From Bifidobacterium imperatoris (GTDB taxonomy: Bacteria; Actinomycetota; Actinomycetes; Actinomycetales; Bifidobacteriaceae): a DNA stretch of 64,000 nucleotides. A program made the translations under genes and the position numbers. Position 1 is the first letter of the stretch. The number at the start of each line of letters is the position of its first letter. Under the pieces are notes generated by a model. It did not search any database. It saw only the letters and a list, made by a program, of their open reading frames with translations, and was not told the DNA's origin. The stretch is from the NCBI RefSeq assembly GCF_002860405.1, contig NZ_NMWV01000025.1, forward strand, positions 180 to 64,179, read 5' to 3'. This document shows, piece by piece, positions 38,403 to 48,615 of the stretch.

Positions 38403-41039
38403 TCAGAGCTTCTCAATAGGCGCCACGCGCAGCATCAGGCGCTTGACTCCGGCCGAACCGAAGTCCACGGTAATCACCGATTTGATGCCTTTGTCCTGAA
38501 TATCCATGACTGTGCCAAGGCCGAACTTATCGTGAACCACCTTGTCTCCGATGGCGAAATCAGCGGCATTCAAACCATTGTCTTTCTTAACCGCCGAAGC
38601 AGAAGTCTTTGGCGTGGTATGACGGGTCGTCACCTTGCCGCCTCGCGTATGACCGTAGGAATCCGATGATGAGCCGGAACGGGAGCCATAGGAGGAAGAC
38701 ACCGAACCATGTGACCCATAGGACCCGGAACCATAAGAAGATCTGGAACCGTAGGACCTTGAACCATATGATGATGAACCCGACCCATACGAGGATCCGT
38801 AACGTGAGCGTGAACCGTATGAAGAACCGGAGCCGCGGCCACCGAAAGTGGATGAACCGCCAAACGTTGCACTACCGAAATCGTCATCATCCCAGCCGCC
38901 GAAATCATCGGAGAAGCCATCGCCGTCAGACTGCCAACTAGAGCGCATGCGCTCCACGCCGGCTTCTTTACGTTTCCAATCGATGAGCTCCGCCGGAATC
39001 TCATCAAGGAACTGACTCGGCATCATATCCGCAGCCTGCCCCCACTGCGAGCGCACGGCAGCGCGAGTCACATACAGGCGGCGCTTGGCGCGGGTGATGC
39101 CCACGTAGGCCAGTCGACGCTCCTCCTGCAGCTCGGTGGTGTCTTCCATCGAACGCGAATGCGGGAATGTTCCCTGCTCCATGCCGGTGAGGAACACCAC
39201 CGGATATTCCAGACCCTTTGCGGTATGCAAAGTCATCAACGTCACCTTGCCGGAATCTTCAGCTTCACCGGGCAATTGATCGGAATCAGCCACCAGAGCG
39301 GTCGTTTCCAAGAAAGCCGACAATGTGGCGTCCGGCGTGTTCTGCTCGAATTCAGCTGCGGTGGATTGCAGCTGGGAAAGGTTCTCCAAACGGGAGGCGT
39401 CCTGTGGATCGACGGATTTCTCCAGCTCCGCACGCAATCCCGACTTCTCCAGCACTTCGGCCACGACCTCACTTGGCTTATTGTCATGCGCGCGGGTGAA
39501 CTGGGAAAGCGCACCCATCAGCTCTCGGAATGCTTTGAGCTGGTTGGCCGTACGGGTCGGAATGTTCTGAATCTCATCTAGATGCATCAGCGCATAGAAG
39601 AAGCTGGTGCCATGCTCACGCGCATAGGCGAGCAGAATTCCCTCGGCTCGGTCCCCTAGACCACGCTTCGGCACATTGAGAATACGGCGCAGGTTCACGT
39701 CATCATCCGGGTTCACCAATGCCTGCAGGTATGCTAAGGCATCCTTGATTTCACGGCGTTCGTAGAACTTAGTGCCACCGACCAACTGGTATGGCAGTCC
39801 CCCGTTGATGAGCGCTTCTTCAAGCGAACGGGACTGTGCATTGGCTCGATACATGATGGCCATGTCTGAATAGGCGATGGATTCCTCGGCATGCAGTCGC
39901 GCAATCTCGCCAGCCACCCATTGGGCTTCCTGCTGAGCGTTATCTGCCGCATAGCCCACGATTGGCTCGCCTTTGCCGAGCGCGGTCCACAACTTCTTCG
40001 GTTTGCGTCCTTCGTTATTACTGATTACGGCGTTAGCCGCGTCCAGAATGGTTTGCGTGGAACGATAGTTCTGTTCCAACATAATGGTTTTGGCGTTCGG
40101 GAAGTCCTGTTCGAAATCCTGGATATTGCGGATATCCGCGCCACGGAATGCGTAGATGGACTGGTCGGAATCGCCTACCACGGTAATCCATGCCGGGCCG
40201 GTTTTACCGGCGTTGGGAGAGCCCGGCATGCTGTGTTCACCGCTATCAACGCCGGCGAGTTCGCGCACCAGCACATACTGGGCGTGATTGGTGTCCTGAT
40301 ACTCATCCACCAGAATGTAACGGAAGCGGTGATGGTAATACTCAGCTACCTGTGGATCGGAGCGCAACAGCTCAACGGTCCGGCCGATCAAATCATCAAA
40401 GTCCACAGCATTGGCAAGTGCCAGTCGATGCTCGTATTCGGCATAAATCACCGCATAGATAGCTTCAAGGTCCCCCACCGTGCCGAATTGGTAGCCACGC
40501 TGACCGGGAGTGAAATCCGGAGCATGCAGGGCAAGGTATTCCTTCCAGCCGGTGAGGTTGTTCTTCAAGTCGGAAATGTGGCCGAGAATCGAGCGCGGTG
40601 TGTAGCGCTTGATATCCAAATTGAATTCGGTGGCGATGATTTTGACGAGTCGTTCGGAATCGGCGGAATCATAAATGGAGAAGCCGGACTTCAGTCCGAT
40701 GGATTTTCCGTCACGACGCAGGATGCGCACGCAAGCGGAATGGAAGGTGGAAACCCACATACGCTGCGCCACCGGGCCGATGAGTGAGCCCAGTCGTTCA
40801 CGCATTTCGGCGGCGGCCTTGTTGGTGAAGGTGATGGCGAGCACCTGGCTCGGCCATGCGCCGAATTGACTTAAGATCCATGCGATGCGGCGGGTCAATA
40901 CGCGGGTTTTACCAGAGCCTGCGCCTGCGCCGATGAGCAGCGCCTGGCCACGGTATTGCACGGCCTCGGACTGCTGAGGATTCAAGTCATCTACCAGTTC
41001 TTGGGCGCTACGCGCAATGACTTCCGGCTCATCGAACAT
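38403..41039 (-). CDS. pcrA: UvrD/PcrA-type helicase with Gly-Ser-Tyr-rich tail
   Basis: Superfamily 1 3'-5' DNA helicase for repair and replication restart. Motifs: GAGSGKT (I), VDEYQDTN (II), GDSDQSIYAFRGAD (III), QNYRST (IV), and VFLTGMEQGTFPHSRS (V/VI region). After the catalytic core, residues about 722-801 are a low-complexity stretch of repeated (R/S)SYGS units. A C-terminal Tudor-like domain follows (FAIGDKVVHDKFGLGTV), of the kind that binds RNA polymerase in PcrA. It is 878 residues, longer than typical because of the tail. Confidence 0.94.
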   Translation of the reverse strand: MFDEPEVIARSAQELVDDLNPQQSEAVQYRGQALLIGAGAGSGKTRVLTRRIAWILSQFGAWPSQVLAITFTNKAAAEMRERLGSLIGPVAQRMWVSTFHSACVRILRRDGKSIGLKSGFSIYDSADSERLVKIIATEFNLDIKRYTPRSILGHISDLKNNLTGWKEYLALHAPDFTPGQRGYQFGTVGDLEAIYAVIYAEYEHRLALANAVDFDDLIGRTVELLRSDPQVAEYYHHRFRYILVDEYQDTNHAQYVLVRELAGVDSGEHSMPGSPNAGKTGPAWITVVGDSDQSIYAFRGADIRNIQDFEQDFPNAKTIMLEQNYRSTQTILDAANAVISNNEGRKPKKLWTALGKGEPIVGYAADNAQQEAQWVAGEIARLHAEESIAYSDMAIMYRANAQSRSLEEALINGGLPYQLVGGTKFYERREIKDALAYLQALVNPDDDVNLRRILNVPKRGLGDRAEGILLAYAREHGTSFFYALMHLDEIQNIPTRTANQLKAFRELMGALSQFTRAHDNKPSEVVAEVLEKSGLRAELEKSVDPQDASRLENLSQLQSTAAEFEQNTPDATLSAFLETTALVADSDQLPGEAEDSGKVTLMTLHTAKGLEYPVVFLTGMEQGTFPHSRSMEDTTELQEERRLAYVGITRAKRRLYVTRAAVRSQWGQAADMMPSQFLDEIPAELIDWKRKEAGVERMRSSWQSDGDGFSDDFGGWDDDDFGSATFGGSSTFGGRGSGSSYGSRSRYGSSYGSGSSSYGSRSYGSRSSYGSGSYGSHGSVSSSYGSRSGSSSDSYGHTRGGKVTTRHTTPKTSASAVKKDNGLNAADFAIGDKVVHDKFGLGTVMDIQDKGIKSVITVDFGSAGVKRLMLRVAPIEKL

Positions 41040-41159
41040 GATGCTCTCCCCTTGACAACCTACCGTGACGAACGCGCGTGGATAATCTGTTCCTCAAATC
41101 GCGCGACATTCATATCTACCATATGCGCCGGTCAGCGTAAGCTGGTTTGCCATATCCCA

Positions 41160-41181
41160 TAGCTATACCGATAGTTATACC
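41160..41181 (+). promoter_or_regulatory. Tandem TAGYTATACC repeats upstream of xpt
   Basis: TAGCTATACC (41160-41169) and TAGTTATACC (41172-41181) are direct repeats with 12-bp period, ending 25 bases before the xpt start. They could be an operator or overlapping promoter elements. No purine-riboswitch core is visible in the leader. Confidence 0.3.
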
Positions 41182-41205
41182 AATTTGACGTCAAGGAGGT
41201 ATCCA

Positions 41206-41787
41206 GTGCAGGAACTTGAGGAACGAATCCAGGCCGAAGGCACCGTCAAGGCCGGCGATGTGCTGAAGGTGGACGCATTCCTGAACCACCAGTGCGATGT
41301 GCGCCTGTTCGATCATATGGGCGCGGCATGGGCGGAGCACTTCGCAGGTAAGACCATCACCAAGATCCTGACTATCGAGGCTTCCGGCATTGGCATCGCC
41401 TGCTGTGCAGCCCGCCATTTCAATGATGTGCCGGTGGTGTTCGCCAAGAAGGCACAGTCCATCAATCTCGATGGCGATCAGTACACCACTACCGTCTACT
41501 CCTTCACCAAGCAGAAGGAGTTCCCGGTCATCGTGTCCAAGAAGTATTTGAACCCGGGCGATCATGTGCTGCTCATCGATGATTTCCTGGCCAACGGCAA
41601 GGCGCTGCGCGGCTTGATCGAACTGTGTGAGAAGGCGGGCGCCACGGTTGAGGGCATCGGCATTGCTGTGGAGAAGGGTTTCCAGGGCGGCGGCGATCGT
41701 CTTCGCGAAGATGGTTATGACGTGGATTCCCTGGCTATCGTGGAGTCGATGGATCCGGAAACCGGCAAGATCGAATTCCGCCACTAA
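41206..41787 (+). CDS. xpt: Xanthine phosphoribosyltransferase
   Basis: Converts xanthine and PRPP to XMP for purine salvage. The start is the GTG at 41206, giving [12 protein letters not shown] (read as Met), because AAGGAGGT lies 5 bases before it; a TTG at 41185 is less likely. The PRPP motif [14 protein letters not shown] is intact, as is [14 protein letters not shown]. It is 193 residues and is followed by a purine permease gene, forming a salvage operon. Confidence 0.95.
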   Translation: MQELEERIQAEGTVKAGDVLKVDAFLNHQCDVRLFDHMGAAWAEHFAGKTITKILTIEASGIGIACCAARHFNDVPVVFAKKAQSINLDGDQYTTTVYSFTKQKEFPVIVSKKYLNPGDHVLLIDDFLANGKALRGLIELCEKAGATVEGIGIAVEKGFQGGGDRLREDGYDVDSLAIVESMDPETGKIEFRH

Positions 41788-41822
41788 AAGCTCACAGAGA
41801 GAAGAGAAGAAGAAAGAGCAAT

Positions 41823-43184
41823 ATGAGCGACGAGAAGAAAACCTCCAAATCATCCAACGTCTCATTTGAAGCATTGAGCTCGCTGGACGCACCAGTTTCC
41901 TTCTGGAAGGGTATTCCGTTCGGCCTGCAGCATGTGATGGCCATGTTCGTGGCGAATCTGGCACCGATTTTCATTGTGGCATCTGCCGCGAAAATGACGC
42001 CCGCACAATCCGCCGCGGTGATTCAGGCTGGTCTTCTGGTAGCTGGTCTGGGCACCTGTCTGCAACTGTACGGCGCATGGCGCATCGGTTCCCGTCTGCC
42101 TATGGTGACCGGCATTTCCTTCACCTATGTGGCCGCAGCCGTGGCCATTTGTGCGGATAAGGGCTATGGCGCAGTGGTCGGTGCCGTTCTGGTCGGTGGC
42201 GTACTGGAGCTGGTGCTTGGTTTGACCGCCAAGTACTGGCGCCGCTTTGTGCCGCCTATCGTCTCGGCCATTGTAGTGACTTCCATCGGCTTCTCGCTGC
42301 TCAACGTGGGTGCCACGAGCTTCGGCGGCGGTTCCGGGGCCAAGGACTTCGGTTCCTGGCAGAACCTGACGCTTGGTTTGATTTCTCTGGTGGCCTGCCT
42401 TGCCTTCCAACTGTTGATGAAGGGTACCGCCAAGCAGCTGTCCGTGTTGTTCGGTCTCGTGGTTGGCTACGTGGTGGCCATTTGCATGGGCAAGGTTGAT
42501 TTCTCCGGATTCCAGGATCTCGCCATTGTTTCCGTGCCACAGCTGATGCCGTTCAAGCCTGAGTTCGACTGGGGTTCGATCATTTCCATCGGACTGCTGT
42601 ATGTGGTGTCTTCGGTTGAGGTGCTGGGCGACACTGCAGCCCTGACCAAGGTGGGCCTGAACCGTACGCCCACTGAGCGTGAAACCGCTGGCGCTATCGC
42701 TGGCGATGGCCTGATTTCCTCGGTCTCTGGTCTGTTCGGCTGCCTGCCGCTGACTTCCTTCGCTCAAAACATCGGCCTCGTGGCTATGACCAAGGTAGTC
42801 AACCGCAAGGTGATTCTCTCCGGTGGCCTGATTCTGATTCTGGCGAGCTTCGTACCGGCCATCGCCGAAGTGTTCAACTCGCTGCCTCAGGCGGTGCTCG
42901 GCGGCTGCACGATTATGATGTTCGGCAACATCATTCTCTCCGGCTTCCAGATGATTGCCGAGGCCGGCTTCTCTCAGCGCAACATCACGATTGCGGCACT
43001 CTCGCTGACTATCGGCATCGGCTTCACCCAGGTGAGCGATATCTTCGTGAACTTCCCTTCCCTGTTCCAGCAGATCTTCGCTTCCAACTGCATCGCCGTG
43101 GCGTTCGTGGTCGCAGTAATCCTCAACGCCGTGCTGCCGAGCGAGGAGCACTTCCTGAGCGCGCCAGCCGCGAAGGAAGCATAA
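41823..43184 (+). CDS. Xanthine permease (NCS2 family)
   Basis: The 453-residue transporter of the nucleobase-cation symporter 2 family has about 12-14 membrane helices. The conserved QHVMAMFVANLAPIF near the start and the motif NTPTERETAG-like region LNRTPTERETAGAI, then GCLPLTSFAQNIGLVAMT, are present. It lies 35 bases after xpt, so xanthine uptake is the likely role; uric acid is possible. Confidence 0.92.
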   Translation: MSDEKKTSKSSNVSFEALSSLDAPVSFWKGIPFGLQHVMAMFVANLAPIFIVASAAKMTPAQSAAVIQAGLLVAGLGTCLQLYGAWRIGSRLPMVTGISFTYVAAAVAICADKGYGAVVGAVLVGGVLELVLGLTAKYWRRFVPPIVSAIVVTSIGFSLLNVGATSFGGGSGAKDFGSWQNLTLGLISLVACLAFQLLMKGTAKQLSVLFGLVVGYVVAICMGKVDFSGFQDLAIVSVPQLMPFKPEFDWGSIISIGLLYVVSSVEVLGDTAALTKVGLNRTPTERETAGAIAGDGLISSVSGLFGCLPLTSFAQNIGLVAMTKVVNRKVILSGGLILILASFVPAIAEVFNSLPQAVLGGCTIMMFGNIILSGFQMIAEAGFSQRNITIAALSLTIGIGFTQVSDIFVNFPSLFQQIFASNCIAVAFVVAVILNAVLPSEEHFLSAPAAKEA

Positions 43185-43300
43185 GCATAGCCTGAGCCGC
43201 GGCATGACCGTCGAAATCATACTTCAGTCGCATTGCTCTCACGTGCTCAAACATGGAGTATGGAAGTACAGGCAGGACGGCACAGCGAACGGAGGAATTT

Positions 43301-44230
43301 ATGCGACGACAGCACAACCGATATGGCGCACACCGTCCCGCCGCTCTCACCGCGTGGATCATAATACCGATAACCATGTTCGCTGTCATCGTTCTAGTGG
43401 GCGTCATGCTACTTCCGCGACTGTTCACGCCAAAGCAATATGTGCGTTCTGCCGACGACACCTATTGCGCCGCCATATCCTCCGATGGCACACGTCACAC
43501 GCTCAGCCCCGAGCAGGCCGGCAACGCCGCGCTGATTGCGAACATCGCCGTCAATCGTGGGCTGCCAGATCATGCAGTCACAGTAGCTATCGCCACGGCT
43601 ATGCAAGAGTCGCGGCTCACGAATCTCGACCACGGCGATTTGGATTCGCTGGGGCTCTTCCAGCAACGTCCCAGCCAAGGATGGGGCACGGCTGAACAGG
43701 TGTCCGATCCGACATACGCCACGAATATCTTCTACGACCACCTGATGCAGGTACCCGACTGGCAAACTATTCCGGTAGAGGACGCGGCACAGGAGGTGCA
43801 GCGTTCAGGATACCCGGATCTGTATGCCAATTGGGATTCGATGGCACACGCTTGGGCGTCGGCCTTGACTGGTGAGGTGAATGCGGGTGTCACATGCGCA
43901 CTTGAGCCTACAAATGGCTCCGATGAGAACGGACTCATCACTGCGGCCACGGCAGCGCTGCCCAATGTCAGCATCACCAAAGACCCCATAAATGACGATA
44001 AGCACTCGAACGCGACAACTGACTCCACACTGACTGTCGCGCTGCCGGCCGGATTATCCGATACCGACCAGCAGCGCGTATGCTGGCAAACAGCCAGCTG
44101 GTTTGTCGCCCACGCCCGGGAGTACGGCATCGACTCCCTAACCGCCAACGGCATGAGCTGGAACCGCACAGACGGCATCTGGACCGGCGAAGAGAGCATA
44201 CAAAACACCATCATCGCGACACTGGGATGA
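43301..44230 (+). CDS. Membrane-anchored protein with lysozyme-like region
   Basis: The start is placed at MRRQHNRYGAHR (43301), with GGAGGA 5 bases upstream, giving 309 residues. One membrane helix (WIIIPITMFAVIVLVGVMLL) is followed by an extracytoplasmic domain with AIATAMQESRLTNLDHGD and LGLFQQRPSQGWGT, a pattern shared with actinobacterial transglycosylase-like (SLT-fold) proteins, including a candidate catalytic glutamate in MQES. The C-terminal half resembles nothing I can name. A role in cell-wall turnover is plausible. Confidence 0.72.
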   Translation: MRRQHNRYGAHRPAALTAWIIIPITMFAVIVLVGVMLLPRLFTPKQYVRSADDTYCAAISSDGTRHTLSPEQAGNAALIANIAVNRGLPDHAVTVAIATAMQESRLTNLDHGDLDSLGLFQQRPSQGWGTAEQVSDPTYATNIFYDHLMQVPDWQTIPVEDAAQEVQRSGYPDLYANWDSMAHAWASALTGEVNAGVTCALEPTNGSDENGLITAATAALPNVSITKDPINDDKHSNATTDSTLTVALPAGLSDTDQQRVCWQTASWFVAHAREYGIDSLTANGMSWNRTDGIWTGEESIQNTIIATLG

Positions 44231-44401
44231 ACCGCGCTAATGTAAACGCATCTCCCCCACCTCGGACTTAGAACAAAGCTTCTACCGCATCTTCGATTCC
44301 ATCGGCTGGTATGAATTCTCGATGAATTGCTGAATGATGCACAGTACATGGTTCATCAAGATGCGCCGCATACGGCACAATAGTGTCAAGGAGGCGCTCC
44401 C

Positions 44402-45883
44402 ATGGTTGATGACTACACCGCGAAGATGACCGAGCTCATCGAGCTTATGCGCATGATCGGCAACGACACACAGCAATGCGAAGTCAAGGAATGCAAGCGC
44501 CGCATCTCCTCAACGATCACCGATACGCTCTCCGCATTCTCCAACGGTTCCGGTGGCTGGATTATTCTCGGTCTTTCGGAAAAGAACGGTTTCACTCCGG
44601 TTGAGGATTTTAACGCCCGTGCTATGCAAGAGGCTTTGAGTCAAGCCTGCGAGAAAATGACTCCAGTGGTTCGCCCGGTTATCGTAACGTGTCCGTTCGA
44701 AGGCTCGAATCTGGTATTCGCACGCATTGATGAAATGCTTCCGCGCGATAAGCCTTGTTTCACTACCGCTCTCGGCCCTCATGGTGGCTCGTTTATTCGC
44801 ACCGGCGATGGTGATCGTCGTATGACCTCCTATGAGGTGGACCGGCTCATCGAAGAGCATTTGCAGCCTACCTATGATTTGGATATTGTGCCGCATGCCA
44901 CCACTGATGATCTTGATTCGACTCTGGTTTCAGGATTGTTGGCTCGTGCGCGCGAACAGCATCCGCATGTGTTCGCCGGCCGTGAAGCCACACGAACGTT
45001 GTTGGATTTGCAGGTGCTACGTCATGATGATTCTGACGACAGCGAGGTGGGCGGAATCTTAAGGCCTACGCTTGCCGGATTGTTGGCGTTGGGCCGATAT
45101 CCGCAGAAGTATTACCCGAGATTGTCTATTGCCATCGCAGTGTTTCCCGGCACGGACCGAGATGAGGTGTTCCGGGGAGATGAGCGATTGGTAGCCACAA
45201 AAACCATTGTGGGACCAATTCCGGTGATGATTAACGATGCCGTGGAATCGCTGATGCAATGGGTGGGCGCGAAGAAGCTCGACTATCCGCCCGTGGTATT
45301 GCGCGAGGCTATCGCGAACGCGCTTACTCATCGCGACTACTCCCCCGATGCACGCGGCACCCAAGTGCGTATCAGCGTGTTCACGAATCGTATTGAAATC
45401 ACCAATCCTGGTGGCTTATACGGCACGGTGACCCATGATGTGCTGGCGAATCCGAATCCTGTGACCGGAGTGCCGTTCGTTTCAACCCGTAATCAGTTTC
45501 TGTTTACGCTGCTGGAGTCCACGCCATATCCAGATGGAGGCTTCGTGAATCCGGAAGGCGGAGATGGTTACCAACGTATTGCCGCAGCTCTTCGAGAAGC
45601 AGGCATCGAGCCGGCTACCACGCAGAATGACATCAATACGTTCACGATGACTATTACCAAACAGCGCACCGCGAAGAACAGCACACCAAGCGAAATCTCC
45701 AAAGCGATTCTGACCGTTCTGGAACGGCATTCGGCCATGAGCATCAAGGAAATCATTCGAGAACTGCAATTGACGCCTCTGGCTGCAACCTCCGGCATGC
45801 GTGAATTGATACGCGAGGGTCGGGTCGCCAAGGTGAAATTCCAAGACGACCCGACCCAGCGCTATCGGTTGAAGGGGATGTAG
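44402..45883 (+). CDS. AlbA_2-type regulator with HATPase-like domain
   Basis: The 493-residue protein has an N-terminal AlbA_2 (Schlafen-like) domain with KECKRRISSTITDTLSAFSN and GGWIILGL, a middle domain with REAIANALTHRDYSPDARG, the HATPase_c_4 motif, and a C-terminal winged helix. Such proteins are mostly putative DNA-binding regulators. AAGGAGG precedes the ATG by 6 bases. It is convergent with the ABC-2 operon; a regulatory link to that operon is only a guess. Confidence 0.8.
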   Translation: MVDDYTAKMTELIELMRMIGNDTQQCEVKECKRRISSTITDTLSAFSNGSGGWIILGLSEKNGFTPVEDFNARAMQEALSQACEKMTPVVRPVIVTCPFEGSNLVFARIDEMLPRDKPCFTTALGPHGGSFIRTGDGDRRMTSYEVDRLIEEHLQPTYDLDIVPHATTDDLDSTLVSGLLARAREQHPHVFAGREATRTLLDLQVLRHDDSDDSEVGGILRPTLAGLLALGRYPQKYYPRLSIAIAVFPGTDRDEVFRGDERLVATKTIVGPIPVMINDAVESLMQWVGAKKLDYPPVVLREAIANALTHRDYSPDARGTQVRISVFTNRIEITNPGGLYGTVTHDVLANPNPVTGVPFVSTRNQFLFTLLESTPYPDGGFVNPEGGDGYQRIAAALREAGIEPATTQNDINTFTMTITKQRTAKNSTPSEISKAILTVLERHSAMSIKEIIRELQLTPLAATSGMRELIREGRVAKVKFQDDPTQRYRLKGM

Positions 45884-45895
45884 GTACTGCGCCTC

Positions 45896-47338
45896 CTATG
45901 CTTCGGCGAGCTGTGTGACGGTCGATGCGACCGCATTCGGCCGGGAGCGCCGGTATTTCCCGGCGGCGAGTCCCACGCAGACGAATGCGAGCGAGAACAG
46001 CATCACGATGCCTGTGGCCACAGCCCAGCCTCCAGCGTCCACTCCGGATGCGGCGGAACCGAAGCCGAGCGCGTTGTCGATTGCCGTGCAGTACCACCAG
46101 CCGGGCGTGAGTCTGGCGACAGTGACCATCATGTCCGGCATCATGCTCATTGGGAATGCGATACCGGATGTGAACAGGATGAGCAGGCCGAACACGTTCG
46201 CGAAACCGTTGGCCACCATATCTGAAGCGCCGAATTCACCAAGCATGAATCCGCAGGCCGTGCACATGAGGGAGAACATGCAGATCGAGACGAAGGTCAT
46301 CATGACACCGCTCACCGGTATCGAGGTGATATCCACGCCTGCCGCTGCGATCAATCCCAACGCAACGGCCAGATAGCCCACGCAGATCAGCAGCGCGAAA
46401 CCGCACAGTACACCCATGCGTTTGAGCCCAATCGAAGCCGTGGAGGGAGATGCCATGAGCCTACGACGCAGCTCGCCCGCGCCGAATACGCGTGCAACCA
46501 AGCTCACGCATACGCTGAGCGTCAGGAACAGCGGGTAAATTGCCGTTTTCATCGTGTCGCCGAATCCTGAGGCGCCGGAGTTCGCCGTACTTGCCTCCCG
46601 GTCGTCCCGCGTTGTGATGTTCTCAACGACGACCGGACGGTTGACTTTCGCATCGTGTGCCGTACGTGCGGCCCGCTTGGCAGCGGACTGGACGTCGCTC
46701 GTCGTCAAATCGGACAACGTCCCCTCTGGCAGCGAGTTAAGGTCGAACGTGGATGAACCACCCACAGCCTGCGACCAATCGTCATTCTGCCCGGCGGCAG
46801 CAAAGCTGTTTGCATACTGTGCATACTGTGCGGCAAGCGCACTGTCGTCAATCTTCACATTCCCACCAATCAGCGCGATACGAGTCAGGGAAAGGAACCC
46901 GTTCACGTTCATGCCACCGATGGTGCCGGCTCCGGACGTGTAGCTGGTGACCGTTTCGACCTTCGGCATATCACTGCCGGATTGCGCGGCCTTGAGAAAA
47001 TCGGCGGCGTAACCGCGTGGGATGATGACGATGAGGTCGGTCCAGTTCGAGGCGACGGCCTGCTGCAACGATTCGGCATCGTCGTCCAGTTCGACCAGCG
47101 TAGCGGAATCAGACAGATAGTCTCGCAGCTCCTCAGCAATGCCGCCTCGATTCGCATCCCTGTCGATGACGGCGACATTGACCTTCTCCGGCTCGTAGGT
47201 GTCGGCCACCGTACGGGTGGCTGCGGTGATCTGCGACCAGCTGAGCGTGAACATCATGATGCCCATGAGCACCAAATAGATGATGATGTACGTGCGGTGT
47301 GCGACCAGTACGCGCACGGTGGCTTTACAGGTGTTCAT
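45896..47338 (-). CDS. ABC-2 type export permease
   Basis: The 480-residue permease has one N-terminal helix, a large extracytoplasmic domain (about residues 40-270, including VNVAVIDRDANRGGIAEEL) and five or six C-terminal helices, the YhgE/ABC-2 layout. Its start overlaps the stop region of the adjacent permease gene by 14 bases, so the two are translated together and probably form a heterodimer. Substrate unknown; drug, lipid or peptide export is likely. Confidence 0.87.
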   Translation of the reverse strand: MNTCKATVRVLVAHRTYIIIYLVLMGIMMFTLSWSQITAATRTVADTYEPEKVNVAVIDRDANRGGIAEELRDYLSDSATLVELDDDAESLQQAVASNWTDLIVIIPRGYAADFLKAAQSGSDMPKVETVTSYTSGAGTIGGMNVNGFLSLTRIALIGGNVKIDDSALAAQYAQYANSFAAAGQNDDWSQAVGGSSTFDLNSLPEGTLSDLTTSDVQSAAKRAARTAHDAKVNRPVVVENITTRDDREASTANSGASGFGDTMKTAIYPLFLTLSVCVSLVARVFGAGELRRRLMASPSTASIGLKRMGVLCGFALLICVGYLAVALGLIAAAGVDITSIPVSGVMMTFVSICMFSLMCTACGFMLGEFGASDMVANGFANVFGLLILFTSGIAFPMSMMPDMMVTVARLTPGWWYCTAIDNALGFGSAASGVDAGGWAVATGIVMLFSLAFVCVGLAAGKYRRSRPNAVASTVTQLAEA

Positions 47339-48584
47339 AGCGTTGCCTCCTGAGCATGATCACACCGGCCGCGAGGAACACCGCACTCATCGCAAGTAGG
47401 ATGGCGCAGGTGCGGATGAACGGCTGGTAGCTGTCGTAGTACATAAGCGAGTAGAACAGGTCAGTCACCTGTTGTGCAGGGTTGATAGCAGCAAGCAATG
47501 GCGCCTTGCGTGAGATCAGGTCGCTCAGCTCCATGGCGAATCCGCCGTACAGTCCGCTGAACAGAGACAGCGAGCATGCGATGGCGGTGGACATGCCCTG
47601 TTTGACACCAGTCGTGAGCTTAGGGATTGCGCCAATCATCGTGCCGAACGCGCAGGTCATGAACGAAGCGATAACCACGGCGAGCACGGCTGCCGGTTCG
47701 CGTCCGCCAACTTCGATGCCGCAACCGTAACGGATGTAGGCGAGTGCGATGAGCAAGCAGACGCAGGAGCACAGCCACCCCGCAAGGAATCCGGCTACGA
47801 GCTGCTTGGCTCGCCCGAGCGGCGCGACGGTACGGCGGATGCCGAGCGCGGAGAGGTTTGCCTGAGCGGTGGTGACGGTATGAATCATGTACGACATGGC
47901 AATCAGACACGCCATGCCCATGAGCGCGTAATAGTATCTCGCCATCACGCTGGGTTTGAAGTTGGTGAGTGTGACCTCCTTGGTAGCGTTCATGGATGCG
48001 TTGAGGCCATTCCAGAACGTGCGAGTGATTGGGGCAGTCGGATTGTCCTCAAGCACGGCTTTCACCGTGGCACTGGTGCGGTTGTACTGGTCGAGCACGT
48101 TGTCAAGCGCCGAGAGGGAGACATCAAGTCCCGCCTCCTGCGTGCCATTGTTGGCCACGGTCACGGTATCGTCGCTGAGTGTGAGTGCGATTCGTCCATC
48201 ATTGTCGGCCTTGAGGTAACCGTCGGTGTCGCCTTGGGTTACCAGTTTGCGCGCCTGCGATGTCGAGTCGACCTTGGTGACGTTCAACAGGGTTACGCCG
48301 GGATCGATCTTCACGGCATTCGTACCGTTGTCATCGTGAGTCTTGCTCGTATCACTGTTTTTGCCGGACAATGCCGTGATAAGCGTATCCGCACCGATTG
48401 CGTTCGTCCAATTCGCGTCTTCGACCACGGCCACGGATACCGGGGTAATGCTCATGGCCTGATCCAGGTTGCCGAACACACCATTGAACATGGTCGCCAG
48501 AGCAATTGGGAACACGATGAGCCAGAACAGCGAGCTTTTATCTCTGAGATTCGCTTTCAGTGTGACTATGAATGTGCTCCACAT
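47325..48584 (-). CDS. ABC-2 type export permease
   Basis: Paralogue-like partner of the neighbouring permease, 419 residues from MWSTFIVTLKAN. This start has AAGGAG 6 bases upstream; the frame is open up to 48812, but that part overlaps the ATPase gene and has no family likeness. The layout is the same: one N-terminal helix, an external domain with PVSVAVVEDANWTNAIGADT, then about five helices. Confidence 0.87.
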   Translation of the reverse strand: MWSTFIVTLKANLRDKSSLFWLIVFPIALATMFNGVFGNLDQAMSITPVSVAVVEDANWTNAIGADTLITALSGKNSDTSKTHDDNGTNAVKIDPGVTLLNVTKVDSTSQARKLVTQGDTDGYLKADNDGRIALTLSDDTVTVANNGTQEAGLDVSLSALDNVLDQYNRTSATVKAVLEDNPTAPITRTFWNGLNASMNATKEVTLTNFKPSVMARYYYALMGMACLIAMSYMIHTVTTAQANLSALGIRRTVAPLGRAKQLVAGFLAGWLCSCVCLLIALAYIRYGCGIEVGGREPAAVLAVVIASFMTCAFGTMIGAIPKLTTGVKQGMSTAIACSLSLFSGLYGGFAMELSDLISRKAPLLAAINPAQQVTDLFYSLMYYDSYQPFIRTCAILLAMSAVFLAAGVIMLRRQRYEHL

Positions 48585-48615
48585 GGCGTTCTCCTTTCCT
48601 CGGGCTGGAGGGCCC

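Noticed and set aside
38640-38870. Minisatellite in the helicase gene as a non-coding repeat
   Set aside because: The repeat keeps the reading frame and amino-acid pattern and continues into a conserved C-terminal domain, so it is coding.
41040-41205. Possible purine riboswitch before xpt
   Set aside because: The conserved core around the three-way junction and the loop-loop sequences are not visible in the leader.
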